Shown: positions 26,962-36,020, numbered from the stretch's first letter. The stretch is 64,000 bases of DNA from Aeromicrobium duanguangcaii (GCF_024508295.1 NZ_CP101990.1:1612001-1676000), one strand, 5' to 3'. The notes: generated from the letters alone by a model not told the origin. Made by a program: numbers and translations.

Positions 26962-28500
26962 ATGACTCAGAACGACTCCTACCTCTCGCGGATCGGCACG
27001 CTGATCCGTGACGCGCGCCAGCACTCGGGCCTCACCCAGGCCCAGTTGGCGGCCGAGTTGAAGACCAGTCAGAGCGCGATCAACCGCATCGAAAAGGGTC
27101 AGCAGAACCTGACGCTCGACACGCTCGCCCGCATCGGGGCCGCGCTCGACTCCGAGCTCGTCAGCGTGGCCACGGCGACCGGACCGAGCCACCTGCGCGT
27201 CAAGGGCGGCACGACGCTGTCGGGCAGCATCGACGTGAAGTCGAGCAAGAACGCTGGCGTCGCCCTGCTGTGCGCGGCCCTGCTGAACACCGGCACCACG
27301 GTCCTGCGCAAGGTCGCGCGCATCGAGGAGGTCAACCGCCTGCTCGAGGTGCTGGAGTCGATCGGCGTGCGCACCACGTGGCTCAACGACGCGAACGACC
27401 TCGAACTCGTCGTTCCCGAGACCCTCGACCTGGCCAAGATGGACGCCGAGGCCGCCCGCCGCACCCGCAGCATCATCATGTTCCTCGGCCCGCTGATGCA
27501 CCGCATGGAGGAGTTCGACCTGCCGTACGCCGGCGGTTGCGACCTCGGCACTCGCACGGTCGAGCCGCACATGACCGCCCTGCGCCCCTTCGGCCTCAAG
27601 GTCCTGGCGACCGAGGGCAGCTACCACGCCTCCGCCGCGCGCGGTGTCGTGCCGGAGCGTCCCATCGTCCTGACCGAGCGCGGCGACACCGTCACCGAGA
27701 ACGCCCTGCTCGCCGCAGCGCGCCACGAGGGCGTCACGGTCATCCGCAACGCCAGCCCCAACTACATGGTCCAGGACCTGTGCTTCTTCCTCGAGAAGCT
27801 CGGCGTCGAGATCGAGGGCATCGGGACCACCACACTGCGCGTCACCGGCAAGCGCGAGATCCGCGGCGACGTCGACTACGCGCCCAGTGAGGACCCGATC
27901 GAGGCGATGAGCCTCATCACCGCCGCGATCGTCACCGACTCGAACATCACCGTTCGCCGCGTGCCGATCGAGTTCATGGAGATCGAGCTGGCACTGCTCG
28001 AGGAGATGGGCTTCCGCTACGACCGCTCCGAGGAGTACCTCGCCGAGAACGGTCAGACGCGCCTCGTCGACATCACGACGCACCCGTCGAAGCTGCGCGC
28101 GCCGATCGACAAGATCCACCCGATGCCGTTCCCGGGTCTCAACATCGACAACCTCCCGTTCTTCGCCGTCATCGCGGCGCAGGCCGAGGGTCAGACGATG
28201 CTGCACGACTGGGTCTACGAGAACCGCGCGATCTACCTGACCGAGCTGAACAAGCTCGGCGCCCAGGTGAAGCTGCTCGACCCGCACCGCGTCCTGATCG
28301 AGGGACCCACGCGCTGGAGCGGCGCCGAGCTGGTCTGCCCGCCGGCGCTGCGGCCCGCCGTGGTGATCCTGATCGCCATGCTCGCCGCGAAGGGCACCTC
28401 GGTGCTGCGCAGCGTCTACGTGATCAACCGCGGCTACGAGGACCTGGCCCTGCGCCTGAACGCCCTCGGCGCCGAGATCGAGACCTTCCGCGACATCTGA
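26962..28500 (+). CDS. HTH-fused enolpyruvyl transferase (MurA-like)
   Basis: A 512-residue fusion. Residues about 8-65 are an Xre-type helix-turn-helix (IGTLIRDARQHSGLTQAQLA, TSQSAINRIEKG). Residues about 78-505 are an EPT/MurA domain: Lys96 (SSKNAG), active-site Cys193 (AGGCDLG, aligned with Cys115 of E. coli MurA), the VYENRAIYLTELNKLGA block and the LRPAVVILIAMLAAKG block with the conserved Arg. The loop normally read as FPTD is altered to FPGLNIDNLPF. MurA transfers enolpyruvate from PEP to UDP-GlcNAc in peptidoglycan synthesis. The fused DNA-binding domain suggests a regulatory or specialised paralogue. Confidence 0.86.
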   Translation: MTQNDSYLSRIGTLIRDARQHSGLTQAQLAAELKTSQSAINRIEKGQQNLTLDTLARIGAALDSELVSVATATGPSHLRVKGGTTLSGSIDVKSSKNAGVALLCAALLNTGTTVLRKVARIEEVNRLLEVLESIGVRTTWLNDANDLELVVPETLDLAKMDAEAARRTRSIIMFLGPLMHRMEEFDLPYAGGCDLGTRTVEPHMTALRPFGLKVLATEGSYHASAARGVVPERPIVLTERGDTVTENALLAAARHEGVTVIRNASPNYMVQDLCFFLEKLGVEIEGIGTTTLRVTGKREIRGDVDYAPSEDPIEAMSLITAAIVTDSNITVRRVPIEFMEIELALLEEMGFRYDRSEEYLAENGQTRLVDITTHPSKLRAPIDKIHPMPFPGLNIDNLPFFAVIAAQAEGQTMLHDWVYENRAIYLTELNKLGAQVKLLDPHRVLIEGPTRWSGAELVCPPALRPAVVILIAMLAAKGTSVLRSVYVINRGYEDLALRLNALGAEIETFRDI

Positions 28501-28503
28501 GAT

Positions 28504-28526
28504 CCACGGCGGCGGGCCCGCCGTGG
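28504..28526 (+). terminator. Terminator after HTH-murA
   Basis: A 9-bp perfect stem CCACGGCGG/CCGCCGTGG with a 5-nt loop, 3 bp after the stop codon and directly before the next gene's -10. Confidence 0.75.
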
Positions 28527-28528
28527 CC

Positions 28529-28534
28529 TAGGTT
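28529..28534 (+). promoter_or_regulatory. -10 box before the GDPD gene
   Basis: TAGGTT, 7 nt before GTG 28542. Confidence 0.5.
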
Positions 28535-28541
28535 GGTGCGG

Positions 28542-29303
28542 GTGAGGACACCGCCGTACCTCGAGCACCCGCCGCCCATCGCCTTCGCCCATCGCGGAGG
28601 CGCGAAGGTCGAGGAGAATCTCGGGATCGAGAACTCCCTGGCCGCGTTCAGCCACGCCTACGAGCTGGGCTATCGGTACATGGAGACCGACGTCCGCTGC
28701 AGCCGCGACGGCGTCGTCTACGCGTGCCACGACGAGTTGCTCGACCGCCTGCTGGGCACCGACGACGCGATCGCCGACCTCGACTCGGCCACGATCGACC
28801 GGGCGCTGCTCGGCGACCGCGAGCCGATCGTGCGGTTCGAGACGCTCGTGGAGGCGCTCCCCGACGCCCGGTGGAACATCGACGTGAAGGCCGACGACGC
28901 GGTCGACGCCACCACCGACCTGGTCGAGCGGCTCGGCATCCTCGACCGGATCTGCCTCGCCTCGTTCTCGCACGCCCGCCTCGTCCGCATGCGCGCGCGC
29001 CACCCCGGGGTCGTCACGTCCGCGTCGTCGCGCGAGGTCGCGCAGATGGTGCTGACCCGGCGCGTGCCGGCCGCTCCCCTCATCTTCCAGGTTCCGGTCC
29101 GGCACGGGCACGCCCGCATCATGACGCCGGGCTTCCTGCGCCGGGCCCATCGCGCCGGCAAGCACGTGCACGTCTGGACCGTCGACGACCCGCAGGAGAT
29201 GCACCGTCTCGCCGACCTCGGGGTCGACGGGATCATGACCGATCGCACCGACCTGCTCAAGAACGTGCTCCTCGAGCGCGGCCAGTGGAAGGACCCCGCA
29301 TGA
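28542..29303 (+). CDS. Glycerophosphodiester phosphodiesterase
   Basis: A 253-residue GDPD TIM-barrel enzyme that hydrolyses glycerophosphodiesters to glycerol-3-phosphate and an alcohol. Catalytic His-Arg is AFAHRGG, metal ligands follow in ENSLAAF and METDVRCSRDGVVYACHDE, and the barrel ends with VDGIMTDRTDLL. GTG 28542 is preferred over two upstream in-frame starts because of the TAGGTT box. Its stop overlaps the MFS gene start by 4 bp. No signal peptide; cytoplasmic. Confidence 0.9.
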   Translation: MRTPPYLEHPPPIAFAHRGGAKVEENLGIENSLAAFSHAYELGYRYMETDVRCSRDGVVYACHDELLDRLLGTDDAIADLDSATIDRALLGDREPIVRFETLVEALPDARWNIDVKADDAVDATTDLVERLGILDRICLASFSHARLVRMRARHPGVVTSASSREVAQMVLTRRVPAAPLIFQVPVRHGHARIMTPGFLRRAHRAGKHVHVWTVDDPQEMHRLADLGVDGIMTDRTDLLKNVLLERGQWKDPA

Positions 29304-30646
29304 CCCACGAGCTCGTCGCGAGCCAACGCAACCGAGGACGCGTCATCGCGTGGGGGCTGTGGGACTGGGGGTCGGCGGCCTTCAACGCCGTCATCGTGAC
29401 GTTCATCTTCTCGGTGTACCTCGTCGAGGGCGTCGGAGACGACCTCCCCGGGCCGTTCCGCGCCGCCACGTGGCTGGGCCTGTCCAGCGCGGCCGGCGCG
29501 GTGCTGATCGCCGTCCTGGCGCCTGTCCTGGGCCGACGCGCCGACGCGGGCGGCGCGCGTAAGAAGACGCTGTTCTGGCTCACGTTCGCGGTCGTGCTCA
29601 TCACCGCTTCGTTGTTCTTCGTCGAGAGCGACTGGCACTTCCTGTGGCTCGGCCTGGTCCTCCTGGCGGCCGGCTCGGTCATCTTCGAGCTGACCCAGGT
29701 GCCGTACTTCGCGATGCTGCGGCAGGTCTCGACGCCCGACGACGTCGGACGTGTCTCCGGCTTCGGCTGGGCCATGGGCTACTTCGGCGGCATCGTCCTG
29801 CTGCTCATCTGCTACTTCGGCTTCGTCGCCGGTGACGGCGACACGCGTGGCTTCCTCGGCGTCCCCACCGACAACGGACTCAACATCCGGCTGATCGCGC
29901 CGCTGGCGGCCGGCTGGTTCCTGCTGTTCGCCATCCCGCTGTTCCTCAAGGTGCCCGAGTTGCCGGCCACGGCGACCCCCGACGCGCCCAAGGTCGGCAT
30001 CGCCGACTCCTACCGAGGCGTCTGGAACGACATCACCCAGATGTGGCGCGAGGACCGCTCCATCCTGAAGTTCCTCATCGCCAGCGCGTTCTTCCGCGAC
30101 GGTCTCGCCGGCGTCTTCGCGTACGGTGCCGTCCTGGCCGTGTCGGTGTACTCGATCGACAAGGACGACGTGATCCTCTTCGGCGTGGCCGCCAACGTCA
30201 TCTCGGCGGTGGGCGCCCTCCTGGCCGGACGGTGGGACGACTCCATCGGACCCCGCTCGGTGATCGTGTTCTCCCTGGTGTCGATGATCGTGTGTGGCAC
30301 CGTCCTGCTGTTCGTCGAAGGTCCCCGGATGTTCTGGATCTTCGGTCTGGGTCTGTGCCTGTTCGTCGGGCCGGCGCAGTCCGCCTCGCGGACGTATCTC
30401 ACTCGCATCACGACGCCGGGTCGCGAGGGCCAGAACTTCGGCCTCTACGCGATGACCGGACGCGCGGTCTCGTTCATGGCGCCCTTGATGTTCGCCCTCA
30501 CCATCTGGGCCGGAAACCTCATCCTGGGCACCGACACCGACCGCTGGGGAATCGCTGGGATCATGGTGGTTCTAGCCGTCGGACTGCTCCTGCTCCTGCG
30601 GGTCCCCCGCGAGGTCGAGGACCGCGCCCGCGCCATCGTCGGCTGA
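29300..30646 (+). CDS. MFS transporter, UMF1/Atg22-like
   Basis: A 448-residue membrane protein with about 12 hydrophobic helices. It starts with a short cytoplasmic stretch and the WGLWDWGSAAFNAVIVTFIF block, typical of the Atg22-like UMF1 family, and GRRADAGGARKKTLFW is the loop 2-3 MFS signature. ATG 29300 overlaps the GDPD stop (ATGA), so coupling suggests export or uptake linked to glycerophosphodiesters or their products. Substrate not known. Confidence 0.88.
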   Translation: MTHELVASQRNRGRVIAWGLWDWGSAAFNAVIVTFIFSVYLVEGVGDDLPGPFRAATWLGLSSAAGAVLIAVLAPVLGRRADAGGARKKTLFWLTFAVVLITASLFFVESDWHFLWLGLVLLAAGSVIFELTQVPYFAMLRQVSTPDDVGRVSGFGWAMGYFGGIVLLLICYFGFVAGDGDTRGFLGVPTDNGLNIRLIAPLAAGWFLLFAIPLFLKVPELPATATPDAPKVGIADSYRGVWNDITQMWREDRSILKFLIASAFFRDGLAGVFAYGAVLAVSVYSIDKDDVILFGVAANVISAVGALLAGRWDDSIGPRSVIVFSLVSMIVCGTVLLFVEGPRMFWIFGLGLCLFVGPAQSASRTYLTRITTPGREGQNFGLYAMTGRAVSFMAPLMFALTIWAGNLILGTDTDRWGIAGIMVVLAVGLLLLLRVPREVEDRARAIVG

Positions 30647-30667
30647 GTCGCGAAAAGCTGCTCTCAG

Positions 30668-30694
30668 GGGAATCTCACGGATCTGTCGTACGTT
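30668..30694 (+). promoter_or_regulatory. SigR/SigH-type promoter of rbpA
   Basis: GGGAAT (30668-30673), exactly 18 bp, GTT (30692-30694). This equals the SigR consensus of Streptomyces (and closely the mycobacterial SigH motif). The rbpA gene of S. coelicolor is a known SigR target, so thiol-stress induction is expected here. Confidence 0.85.
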
Positions 30695-30730
30695 GGACAG
30701 GACGGAGACCTTTCAGAAGGGGGACCGACG

Positions 30731-31120
30731 ATGGCAGAACGAGCCTTGCGCGGAGCGCGGCTGGGAGCCCAGAGCTTCGAGGACGAGCGCGGAGTCGAGA
30801 TGGCGCCGCGCCAGCAGATCGAATACGTGTGCGCCGACGGACACACCTTCACGGTGACGATGTCCGACGAGGCCGAGGTTCCGGCCGAGTGGGAAGATCC
30901 CAAGACCGGTCAGATGGGACGCCGGGTCGGCGGAGCCGAGCCGGACCGCAAGGAGCAGAAGGCCGTGCGCACGCACTGGGACATGCTCCTGGAGCGTCGT
31001 TCCGAGGCTGAACTCGAGGAGATCCTCACCGAGCGGCTGGAGATGCTGCGTGGCGGCGAGATCGGCCCCCCGCACCTGCACCGCAAGAGCAAGTCGCGGA
31101 AGAAGTCCGTCAACGCCTAG
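30731..31120 (+). CDS. rbpA: RNA polymerase-binding protein RbpA
   Basis: A 129-residue actinobacterial transcription factor that binds RNA polymerase holoenzyme and group 1/2 sigma factors and stabilises the open complex. The N-terminal tail precedes the core beta domain (PRQQIEYVCADGHTFTVTMSDEAEVP in two blocks). The basic linker and sigma-interacting C-terminal helix (THWDMLLERRSEAELEEIL, then a Lys/Arg tail) follow. The GAAGGGGG ribosome site precedes the ATG. The 3' end overlaps ppm1 by 11 bp, convergently. Confidence 0.93.
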   Translation: MAERALRGARLGAQSFEDERGVEMAPRQQIEYVCADGHTFTVTMSDEAEVPAEWEDPKTGQMGRRVGGAEPDRKEQKAVRTHWDMLLERRSEAELEEILTERLEMLRGGEIGPPHLHRKSKSRKKSVNA

Positions 31121-31835
31121 CGGCGAACGGATTCATCCGCTGGAGGCCCCACACGGTGACCCGTGTGAGGGCCTCTTTCACGATGTCGAGGCTCATCTTC
31201 GACTGACCGTGCACCCGCTCGACGAAGGTCACGGGGACCTCGGCGACGTCGAGTCCGGCGAGCCGGGTCTGGCGCGTCATGTCGATCTGGAAGCAGTAGC
31301 CCTGCGACTCGACGGCGTCGAGGTCGATCGCCTCGAGCGTCTCGCGTCGGAAGGCCCGGAAGCCTGCCGTGGCGTCCTTGACCCCCAGGTTCAGCATGAT
31401 CCGGGCGTACAGCGACGCACCGCGTGAGAGCGCCTCGCGCCGCTTGGGCCAGTTGACCACCGAGCCGCCGGGGACCCAGCGCGACCCGAGGGTCAACGGG
31501 ACGCCCGACCGCGCCGACTCCAGCAGCTTGCCGAGGTCCTCGGGCCGGTGGGAGCCGTCCGCGTCCATCTCGACCAGCACGTCGTAGTCGCGCTCGAGCC
31601 CCCAGGCGAAGCCGGCCCGGTAGGCGGCGCCGAGACCCTCCTTGCCCTGGCGGTGCAGAACGTGGATCCGAGGGTCCTCGACCGAGAGCTTGTCGGCGAT
31701 CTCGCCGGTGCCGTCGGGCGAGTTGTCGTCGGCGACCAGGATCTCGACGTCGGGCTGCTCCTTGAGCACGCTCTCGCAGATCCAACCGACGTTGTCCGCC
31801 TCGTTGTAGGTCGGAATGATGATCAACGTCTTCAT
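31110..31835 (-). CDS. ppm1: Polyprenol monophosphomannose synthase (Ppm1/DPM1)
   Basis: A 241-residue GT2 glycosyltransferase: PTYNEADNVGWI start, the DDNSPDGTG nucleotide-binding stretch, DADGSHRPED (the DxD motif) and a late GYCFQIDMTRQTR. It makes polyprenyl-phospho-mannose from GDP-mannose for lipoglycan and protein O-mannosylation. There are no membrane helices. Its start overlaps the lnt stop by 4 bp. In M. tuberculosis Ppm1 is one polypeptide fused to Lnt; here they are separate but coupled. Confidence 0.92.
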   Translation of the reverse strand: MKTLIIIPTYNEADNVGWICESVLKEQPDVEILVADDNSPDGTGEIADKLSVEDPRIHVLHRQGKEGLGAAYRAGFAWGLERDYDVLVEMDADGSHRPEDLGKLLESARSGVPLTLGSRWVPGGSVVNWPKRREALSRGASLYARIMLNLGVKDATAGFRAFRRETLEAIDLDAVESQGYCFQIDMTRQTRLAGLDVAEVPVTFVERVHGQSKMSLDIVKEALTRVTVWGLQRMNPFAARR

Positions 31836-33289
31836 GGCCGCTCCAGTCGTAACTTCCGTTTACCGAGGGCCCATCCTGCCACGGACATGACGTAGATCAC
31901 CACCGCCCATCGGTGCCCCCACGTCGTCGCCGGCGTCGTGCCGCGTGCGGCCTGCACCTGTGCGACCACGGTGGCGGGCTCCTTGGGCTCGGCGCGGCCC
32001 TCGACGCGGCCGCTCGGATCGACGATACCCGTGATCCCGTTCGTCGACGCGACCGTCACCCAGCGCCCCGTCTCGATCGCCCGCAGGCGCGAGATCGCCC
32101 ACTGCTGCTGGGGCTGCACGCCGCGGCCGAAGTCCATGAAGCTGGCGTTGCTGGTCTGGACGGCGAGGATCTCGGCGCCACGCTCGACGGCCCCGTGCAC
32201 CGCGCCGTCGTAGGCGATGTCCCAGCAGATCGTCAGCCCGATGGCGAGGTCGTCGAGCGTCATGACGCCGGGCTCGTCGCCGGCGAGGATGTCGCGTGGG
32301 ATGTCGCGGTCGAACCGCGGGACCAAGGAGCCCAGCTGGGCGCGGAACGGCACGTACTCGCCGTAGGGCACCGGGTACTGCTTCAGGTAGATGTCGTCGC
32401 GCGGCCCGTTCGCGTCGACCAGGACCGAGGCGTTGTACGCCGTGTCCTCACGAGGACCGTCCAGCAGCGCGCCGACCAGGATGGGAGCGTCGAGCCGGGC
32501 GGACAGCTCCGTCAGCTCCTGACGGGCCCACGGGTTCTTGATCACGTCCAGGTCGGAGCCGTTCTCGGGCCAGATCACGATGTCGACCGGCTGGTCGATG
32601 CGCTCGGTCTCGGCGAGGTGGAGCCGGAAGATCTCGGCGCGCGGCCACTGCAGGAACGGCCCGGGGGTGTTGCCCTGGACCACCGCGACGGTGCGGGACT
32701 CTCCCCCGTCGGCGATCCCCACGGGCAGGAAGAGCCCGATCGCCGGGATGGCCACGGCGGCCGCCAGCGCCGTCAGCCGGCGGTCCTTCACGGCCACCAC
32801 GAGCAGCCCGGCCATCAACGCCATCAACCAGGACGTCGCCGGCAGCGCCACGAGGCGCACCCAGCCCTCCAGCGGCGTGTCCAGCGCCGTGTGGGCCAGC
32901 CGGCCCCACGGGAAGCCGCTCAGCGGGAACGCGCCGCGCAGCTGCTCACCGGCGACCCAGACCGCAGCGGCCCAGACCGGCCAGAAGGGAGCCCACACGG
33001 CCGCCCGCAGCGCCCACGTGATGCCGGCGAGGAACAGCGCCTCGATCGACACGAGGGCCACCCACGCCCACGGGTCGACCGCGTTCATCCACCAGATCAG
33101 CGGGCCCATGAAGGCCAGCCCGAACACCAGGCCGGTCAGCAACACCCGCCACACGGGCGCATCACGCAGCGTCCGGACGACGGCGAGGTACCCGGCCAGG
33201 GTCAGGACCATGAGGCCCGGGACGGCGAGCGGCTCGAAGGCCGCGGCGGACGCGGCGCCGAGCAGGGCGGCCGCGAGGACCTGTCTCAC
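31832..33289 (-). CDS. lnt: Apolipoprotein N-acyltransferase
   Basis: A 485-residue membrane acyltransferase that completes triacylation of lipoproteins. Residues about 1-190 hold six to seven membrane helices. Residues about 205-450 form the nitrilase domain with the Glu-Lys-Cys triad: WPENGSD (Glu), YLKQYPVPYGEYVPFR (Lys) and TICWDIAYDG (Cys). GTG 33289 overlaps the pepP-like stop (GTGA), so pepP-lnt-ppm1 is one unit. Earlier in-frame residues lack a membrane start. Confidence 0.9.
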   Translation of the reverse strand: MRQVLAAALLGAASAAAFEPLAVPGLMVLTLAGYLAVVRTLRDAPVWRVLLTGLVFGLAFMGPLIWWMNAVDPWAWVALVSIEALFLAGITWALRAAVWAPFWPVWAAAVWVAGEQLRGAFPLSGFPWGRLAHTALDTPLEGWVRLVALPATSWLMALMAGLLVVAVKDRRLTALAAAVAIPAIGLFLPVGIADGGESRTVAVVQGNTPGPFLQWPRAEIFRLHLAETERIDQPVDIVIWPENGSDLDVIKNPWARQELTELSARLDAPILVGALLDGPREDTAYNASVLVDANGPRDDIYLKQYPVPYGEYVPFRAQLGSLVPRFDRDIPRDILAGDEPGVMTLDDLAIGLTICWDIAYDGAVHGAVERGAEILAVQTSNASFMDFGRGVQPQQQWAISRLRAIETGRWVTVASTNGITGIVDPSGRVEGRAEPKEPATVVAQVQAARGTTPATTWGHRWAVVIYVMSVAGWALGKRKLRLERP

Positions 33290-34365
33290 AGGCGGACGAG
33301 GTCGCGCGGGGTGTTGTTCAGCACCTCGAGACCGTCCTCGGTGCACACCGCGATGTCCTCGATGCGCGCGCCCCACTGGCCCTCGACGTAGATCCCCGGC
33401 TCGATGGAGAAGGCCATGCCCGGCTCCAGCACCGTCGTGTTGCCCTCGACGATGTAGGGCTCCTCGTGCGTCTCCTGGCCGATCCCGTGGCCGGTGCGGT
33501 GGATGAAGCGGTCGCCGTATCCGGCGTCGGCGATGATCTGACGGCCGATCGCGTCCACCGACTCGGCGCTCACGCCGGGACGGGCGTACTCACGCTGCGC
33601 CTGCTGGGCCTCCTGCAGGACGGCCAGCATGGCGATGTAGCCCGGGTCGGGCTCGCCGCCCGCGACGTAGTTGCGGGTGGAGTCCGAGCAGTAGCCCGCG
33701 GGGGTCGTGCCGCCGATGTCGACGACGACCGGCTCACCCGCGCCGATCACGCGGTCGGAGACCTCGTGGTGCGGGGACGCGCCATTCGGGCCCGAGCCGA
33801 CGATGACGAAGTCGACCTGCTCGTGGCCCTCCTCGACGATGGCGCGGGCGATGTCGGCCCCCACCTCGCGCTCGGTGCGGCCGGGACGCAGCCACTCTCC
33901 CATCCGGGCGTGGACGCGATCGATCGCGGCGCCGGCCTCGCGCAGCGCCTGCACCTCGGCGTCGTCCTTGACCGCCCGCAGTGCCGACACGAGCTGTCCT
34001 CCGAGCACGAAGCTCGACTCGGGCAGCGCCTCCTGCAGGGCGAACACGCGCGACGCCCACATCTGGTCGTCGACGGCCACGACGTCGGCATGGCGGACCA
34101 GATCGGCGACGATCGCGTAGGGGTCGTCGGTCTCGTTGAAGGTGACGATCGGCATCGACACGTCCGCCGCCTCGGCGGCCGCTCGCTCGAGTCCGGGAAC
34201 CACGAGGTGGCTCCCCAGCTGGGTCACGACGAGGCAGGTGAGTCGCTCGAGCGGCTTGGCGGCGTATCCGGTGAGGTAGCGCAGATCAGCGCCGGGGGTC
34301 ACGAGCAGGGCATCGACACCGTGCTGGCTGGAAAGGATGCGGGCGCGGTCAAGGCGTTCAGTCAC
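33286..34365 (-). CDS. Xaa-Pro aminopeptidase/dipeptidase (M24B)
   Basis: A 359-residue M24 metallopeptidase. A creatinase-like N-domain (1-130) is followed by the pita-bread domain with ligands in VVVDIGGTTPAGYCSDSTRNY (two Asp), HRTGHGIGQETHEEPY (His), MAFSIEPGIYV and ARIEDIAVCTEDG (Glu). It removes N-terminal residues ahead of proline or cleaves X-Pro dipeptides. The start is GTG 34365, 6 nt after TAGCCT. It heads the lnt-ppm1 transcript. Confidence 0.88.
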   Translation of the reverse strand: MTERLDRARILSSQHGVDALLVTPGADLRYLTGYAAKPLERLTCLVVTQLGSHLVVPGLERAAAEAADVSMPIVTFNETDDPYAIVADLVRHADVVAVDDQMWASRVFALQEALPESSFVLGGQLVSALRAVKDDAEVQALREAGAAIDRVHARMGEWLRPGRTEREVGADIARAIVEEGHEQVDFVIVGSGPNGASPHHEVSDRVIGAGEPVVVDIGGTTPAGYCSDSTRNYVAGGEPDPGYIAMLAVLQEAQQAQREYARPGVSAESVDAIGRQIIADAGYGDRFIHRTGHGIGQETHEEPYIVEGNTTVLEPGMAFSIEPGIYVEGQWGARIEDIAVCTEDGLEVLNNTPRDLVRL

Positions 34366-34371
34366 ACCCCG

Positions 34372-34377
34372 AGGCTA
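34372..34377 (-). promoter_or_regulatory. -10 box of leaderless pepP-lnt-ppm1 operon
   Basis: TAGCCT on the minus strand, 6 nt before GTG 34365. Confidence 0.55.
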
Positions 34378-34446
34378 TCTGGCGGAACCCGAGCGGATGT
34401 GTGACCGTAGGGCCTATCTCTCCACACACCCAGGATCGGGGGATCC

Positions 34447-36009
34447 ATGAAGAAGGCAGTCATCGCCGTATCGACGGCGGTCCTCACCGCCGGCCTCGTC
34501 ACCGCGTCACCCGCGGTAGCGAAGCCGGGCCCGACGGCACCGAAGGGTCAGACCACCAAGCTGACCGAGGCCGTCACCGTCAACGGAATTCTGAAGCACC
34601 TACGCCAGTTCCAGGCGATCGCCAACGCGAACGACGGAAACCGTGCCTCGGGCCTGCCCGGGTACGAGGCCTCCGTCAACTACGTGACCCGCGAGCTGGA
34701 GAAGTCCGGCTACGACGTCACGAAGCAGGAGTTCACGTTCCCGTACTTCGAGGAGCTCACCCCGACGACGCTGACCGTCGCGGGTGCCGAGGTCGCGTCC
34801 GGCATCGCGACCTACTCCGGCAGCGGCAGCGTCACGGGTCCGATCGTCCCGACGAACGACATCCAGATCCCGCCGGGCGCCGAGCCCAACAGCAGCACGT
34901 CCGGCTGCGAGGCGTCTGACTTCCCGGCCGCTCCCACCACGGATGCCATCGCGCTGACCCAGCGCGGCACCTGCACGTTTGAGGCGAAGGTCGACAACGC
35001 CGTGGCCGCGGGCTACGACGCCGTGATCCTCATGAACGAGGGCCAGCCGGGCCGCACGGACCTCATCAACGGCACGCTCGGCGTCCCGAAGGACGTCCCG
35101 GTCACGGGTGTCTCCTACGAGGACGGCGCCGCGATCGCGGCGCAGGGCACCCCGACCGGCACGCTGACGACCTCGGTCGAGGCCGATCCGAACCGTACGA
35201 CGTGGAACGTCATCGCCGATCTGCCGAAGTCCAAGCTCAAGAAGATCAAGAACGAAGACCAGGTCGTCGTCGTCGGCTCGCACCTCGACAGCGTCACCGA
35301 GGGACCGGGCATCAACGACAACGGCTCCGGCTCGGCCGGCACCCTGGAGATCGCCAAGCAGCTCTCCAAGACCGGCCTGGACCGCAAGCTCCAGCGTCCG
35401 GTCCGCTTCGCCTTCTGGGGCGCGGAGGAGCTGGGTCTGCTCGGCTCGGAGCACTACGTCGCGAGCCTGTCGTCCGACGAGCTCTCCGAGATCTACGCGA
35501 ACCTGAACTTCGACATGATCGGCTCGCCGAACTACGCGCGGTTCGTGTACGACGGTGACGGCTCGAACGGCGAGGCCGGCCCGGCCGGATCGGGCGAGAT
35601 CGAGAAGATCTTCACGGACTTCTTCGCCAGCAAGAAGCTCGCCAGCGAGCCGACGGCGTTCGACGGCCGGTCCGACTACGGTCCGTTCATCGCGGTCGGG
35701 ATCCCGGCCGGCGGACTGTTCAGCGGTGCGGAGGGCGTCAAGACGCCTGAGCAGGTCAAGCTGTACGGCGGCACCGCCGGCGTCGCCTACGACCCGTGCT
35801 ACCACCAGGCGTGCGACGACACGACCAACATCAGCGTGAAGGCGCTGAACGAGTTGGGCGACGCCGCGGCGCACGCGGTGGCGACCATCGGTCTGTCGAA
35901 GTCCGGCCTGTACCCCGACGGCAGCCGCAAGGCCGCCAAGAAGGTCACGGGCAAGGCCATGAAGAAGGCACACGGCAAGGCCCACGGTCACGCGGGCGCC
36001 GCTCGCTGA
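34447..36009 (+). CDS. Secreted M28 aminopeptidase with PA domain
   Basis: A 520-residue exported zinc peptidase. Signal peptide of about 26 residues (ending ASPAVA). A protease-associated (PA) domain lies at about 120-240 (CTFEAKVDNAVAAGYDAVILMN). The M28 catalytic domain carries VVGSHLDSVTEGPGINDNGSGSAG (His, bridging Asp), WGAEELGLLG (Glu pair), NFDMIGSPN (Asp) and CYHQACDD (His). It resembles Streptomyces-type secreted aminopeptidases. The last 25 residues form a Lys/His-rich tail (repeats of KAxGKA), perhaps for binding the wall or metal. GGGGGA precedes the ATG. A terminator follows. Confidence 0.9.
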   Translation: MKKAVIAVSTAVLTAGLVTASPAVAKPGPTAPKGQTTKLTEAVTVNGILKHLRQFQAIANANDGNRASGLPGYEASVNYVTRELEKSGYDVTKQEFTFPYFEELTPTTLTVAGAEVASGIATYSGSGSVTGPIVPTNDIQIPPGAEPNSSTSGCEASDFPAAPTTDAIALTQRGTCTFEAKVDNAVAAGYDAVILMNEGQPGRTDLINGTLGVPKDVPVTGVSYEDGAAIAAQGTPTGTLTTSVEADPNRTTWNVIADLPKSKLKKIKNEDQVVVVGSHLDSVTEGPGINDNGSGSAGTLEIAKQLSKTGLDRKLQRPVRFAFWGAEELGLLGSEHYVASLSSDELSEIYANLNFDMIGSPNYARFVYDGDGSNGEAGPAGSGEIEKIFTDFFASKKLASEPTAFDGRSDYGPFIAVGIPAGGLFSGAEGVKTPEQVKLYGGTAGVAYDPCYHQACDDTTNISVKALNELGDAAAHAVATIGLSKSGLYPDGSRKAAKKVTGKAMKKAHGKAHGHAGAAR

Positions 36010-36020
36010 TCACCCGCGCT

